From Deltaproteobacteria bacterium (GTDB lineage Bacteria; Desulfobacterota; Syntrophobacteria; B119-G9), in contig QMLL01000082.1 in assembly GCA_003646715.1 (NCBI GenBank), positions 1 through 7,164 of the forward strand: a stretch of DNA of 7,164 nt, read 5' to 3'. The number at the start of each line of letters is the position of its first letter. Within the stretch, counting starts at the first letter, position 1. Below are positions 6,199 through 7,164 of the stretch, one piece after another. The notes beneath the pieces are model-generated. The model worked only from the letters and a program-made list of their open reading frames with translations. It did not search any database and had not been told where the DNA came from. The position numbers were made by a program, and so were the translations under genes.

Positions 6199-6285
6199 GC
6201 GGAGGGTATTCTCTGTTTTAATGTTTGAGGCACTTATTCTCAAATGATTTTATTCACTGCGTTTTTCCAAAGGGAGGGTATATCG

Positions 6286-7164
6286 ATGACCAAAAAAGCA
6301 AGAAAGCGCTTTTTTTCACCTCGTCCCGTAATCCTTATTTTACTTCTTACTTTAACTATTATGGGAGTCATCACAAAACCGGGGGCAGGAGCGAACAAGG
6401 CTCAACAATCAGCAAACATCGTTTTCATTCTTGATGCATCCGGAAGCATGAGAGGTCAGATTGGTGGAAGAGCAAAGATAGACATCGCAAAAGACGTTCT
6501 TATCAAGTTGATCGACGATCTACCCGCAGGAATAAACGTAGGACTTGTTGCTTATGGTCACCGCAGAAAAGGTGACTGCAACGATGTGGAAGAACTGGCC
6601 CCTCTGGCAAAACTCAACAGACAGGACCTGATAGAAAAAATTAAAGCATTGAAACCTAGAGGGAAAACACCTATCAGTCACTCGGTTGAACTGACAGCTG
6701 AAAAACTTCAAAGCCTGGAAGAAGAAACCACGATAGTGCTGGTATCAGACGGCAAAGAAACATGCGGTGGAAATCCATGCGAACTTGTGAAAAAATTGAG
6801 AGAAAGCGGAATAAAGTTCGTAATGCACGTGATCGGTTTTGACGTCACCCCGGAAGAAAAACAACAGCTGGAATGCATTGCTAAAGCTGGAGGAGGAACA
6901 TATTACGCTGCCAGAAACGCAAGCGAGTTCCGCCTTGCGATGACAAAGGTCGTTTCAAAGCCAAAATTCAAAGGAACAATTCTTAAAGTCACTGCTCTGA
7001 AAGACGGAAAACCATTTCAGGCGTATGTGCAGATCTTCAGGCAGGGAGAAGAAGATCGACTTGAGAGCGGTTACACAGATCCCCCAAAACCATTCTCGAT
7101 AAAACTGCTACCAGGAACCTACGATATCAAAGTCCTCGACGATAGTGTTCCCGATAAACCCGTG
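6286..7164 (+). CDS. Secreted von Willebrand factor A domain protein (3' end cut by window edge)
   Basis: 293 codons are visible with no stop, so the C-terminus is outside. GGGAGGG at 6272-6278 lies 7 nt before the ATG, which opens a signal peptide: basic start MTKKARKRFF, hydrophobic core about 14-30, likely cleavage after AGA near 36. The vWA domain at about 43-222 has a complete metal-ion-dependent adhesion site: DASGS (D50, S52, S54), T128 in GKTPI and D155 in VLVSDGKETCGG. Four cysteines in the mature part (C98, C160, C165, C197) could form two disulphides outside the cytoplasm. From about 228 a beta-rich domain begins (KGTILKVTALKDGKPF, then LPGTYDIKVLDD), resembling Ig-like or carboxypeptidase-regulatory modules. 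vWA proteins of this kind mediate metal-dependent protein binding; the partner is unknown. The gene is divergent from the phosphoesterase gene and shares with it the spacer carrying site 2. Confidence 0.9.
   Translation, partial: MTKKARKRFFSPRPVILILLLTLTIMGVITKPGAGANKAQQSANIVFILDASGSMRGQIGGRAKIDIAKDVLIKLIDDLPAGINVGLVAYGHRRKGDCNDVEELAPLAKLNRQDLIEKIKALKPRGKTPISHSVELTAEKLQSLEEETTIVLVSDGKETCGGNPCELVKKLRESGIKFVMHVIGFDVTPEEKQQLECIAKAGGGTYYAARNASEFRLAMTKVVSKPKFKGTILKVTALKDGKPFQAYVQIFRQGEEDRLESGYTDPPKPFSIKLLPGTYDIKVLDDSVPDKPV

Overview
The window reads as chromosomal DNA of a Gram-negative bacterium. Base composition looks like the mid-40s in percent G+C, judged by eye. The mix of AGA/AGG and ATA codons, a copper/silver-type two-component system and several secreted or membrane-anchored proteins would suit a Desulfobacterota (deltaproteobacterial) organism. 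That placement is a guess from style, with no marker gene to support it. No rRNA, tRNA, CRISPR array, insertion sequence or phage gene was seen.

Left block (1-2235, minus strand). A NimA/pyridoxamine-phosphate-oxidase-like flavoprotein is followed, with a TAATG stop/start overlap, by a secreted phosphodiester-glycosidase (NAGPA/DUF2233) family protein. About 290 bp without a convincing gene follow, and then an unrecognised four-helix membrane protein that runs off the left edge. Centre (2280-5077, plus strand): an isoprenylcysteine-carboxylmethyltransferase/phospholipid-methyltransferase-like membrane protein, then a response regulator and sensor kinase of the CusR/CusS (CopR/CopS) heavy-metal type. 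The kinase has a histidine-rich periplasmic segment. Right block: a membrane-anchored calcineurin-like phosphoesterase (6101-4941, minus strand) whose 3' end overlaps the kinase gene tail-to-tail by 137 bp, and a secreted von Willebrand factor A (vWA) protein (6286 onward, plus strand) that runs off the right edge.

The most interesting signal is regulatory. Three of the intergenic spacers contain the same inverted repeat, TTACAA-N2-TTGTAA. It is perfect at 2245-2258, and has one mismatch at each of 6123-6136 and 2845-2858. The sites lie between the flavoprotein and methyltransferase genes, between the phosphoesterase and vWA genes, and upstream of the response regulator gene. This 6-2-6 architecture closely resembles the copper box bound by CusR/PcoR-type regulators (half-site TGACAA). 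The window may therefore be a compact local regulon. In that reading a metal-sensing two-component system controls itself and the two flanking divergent gene pairs, which encode envelope-directed enzymes and not the usual efflux pump. This is an inference from the sequence and is untested.
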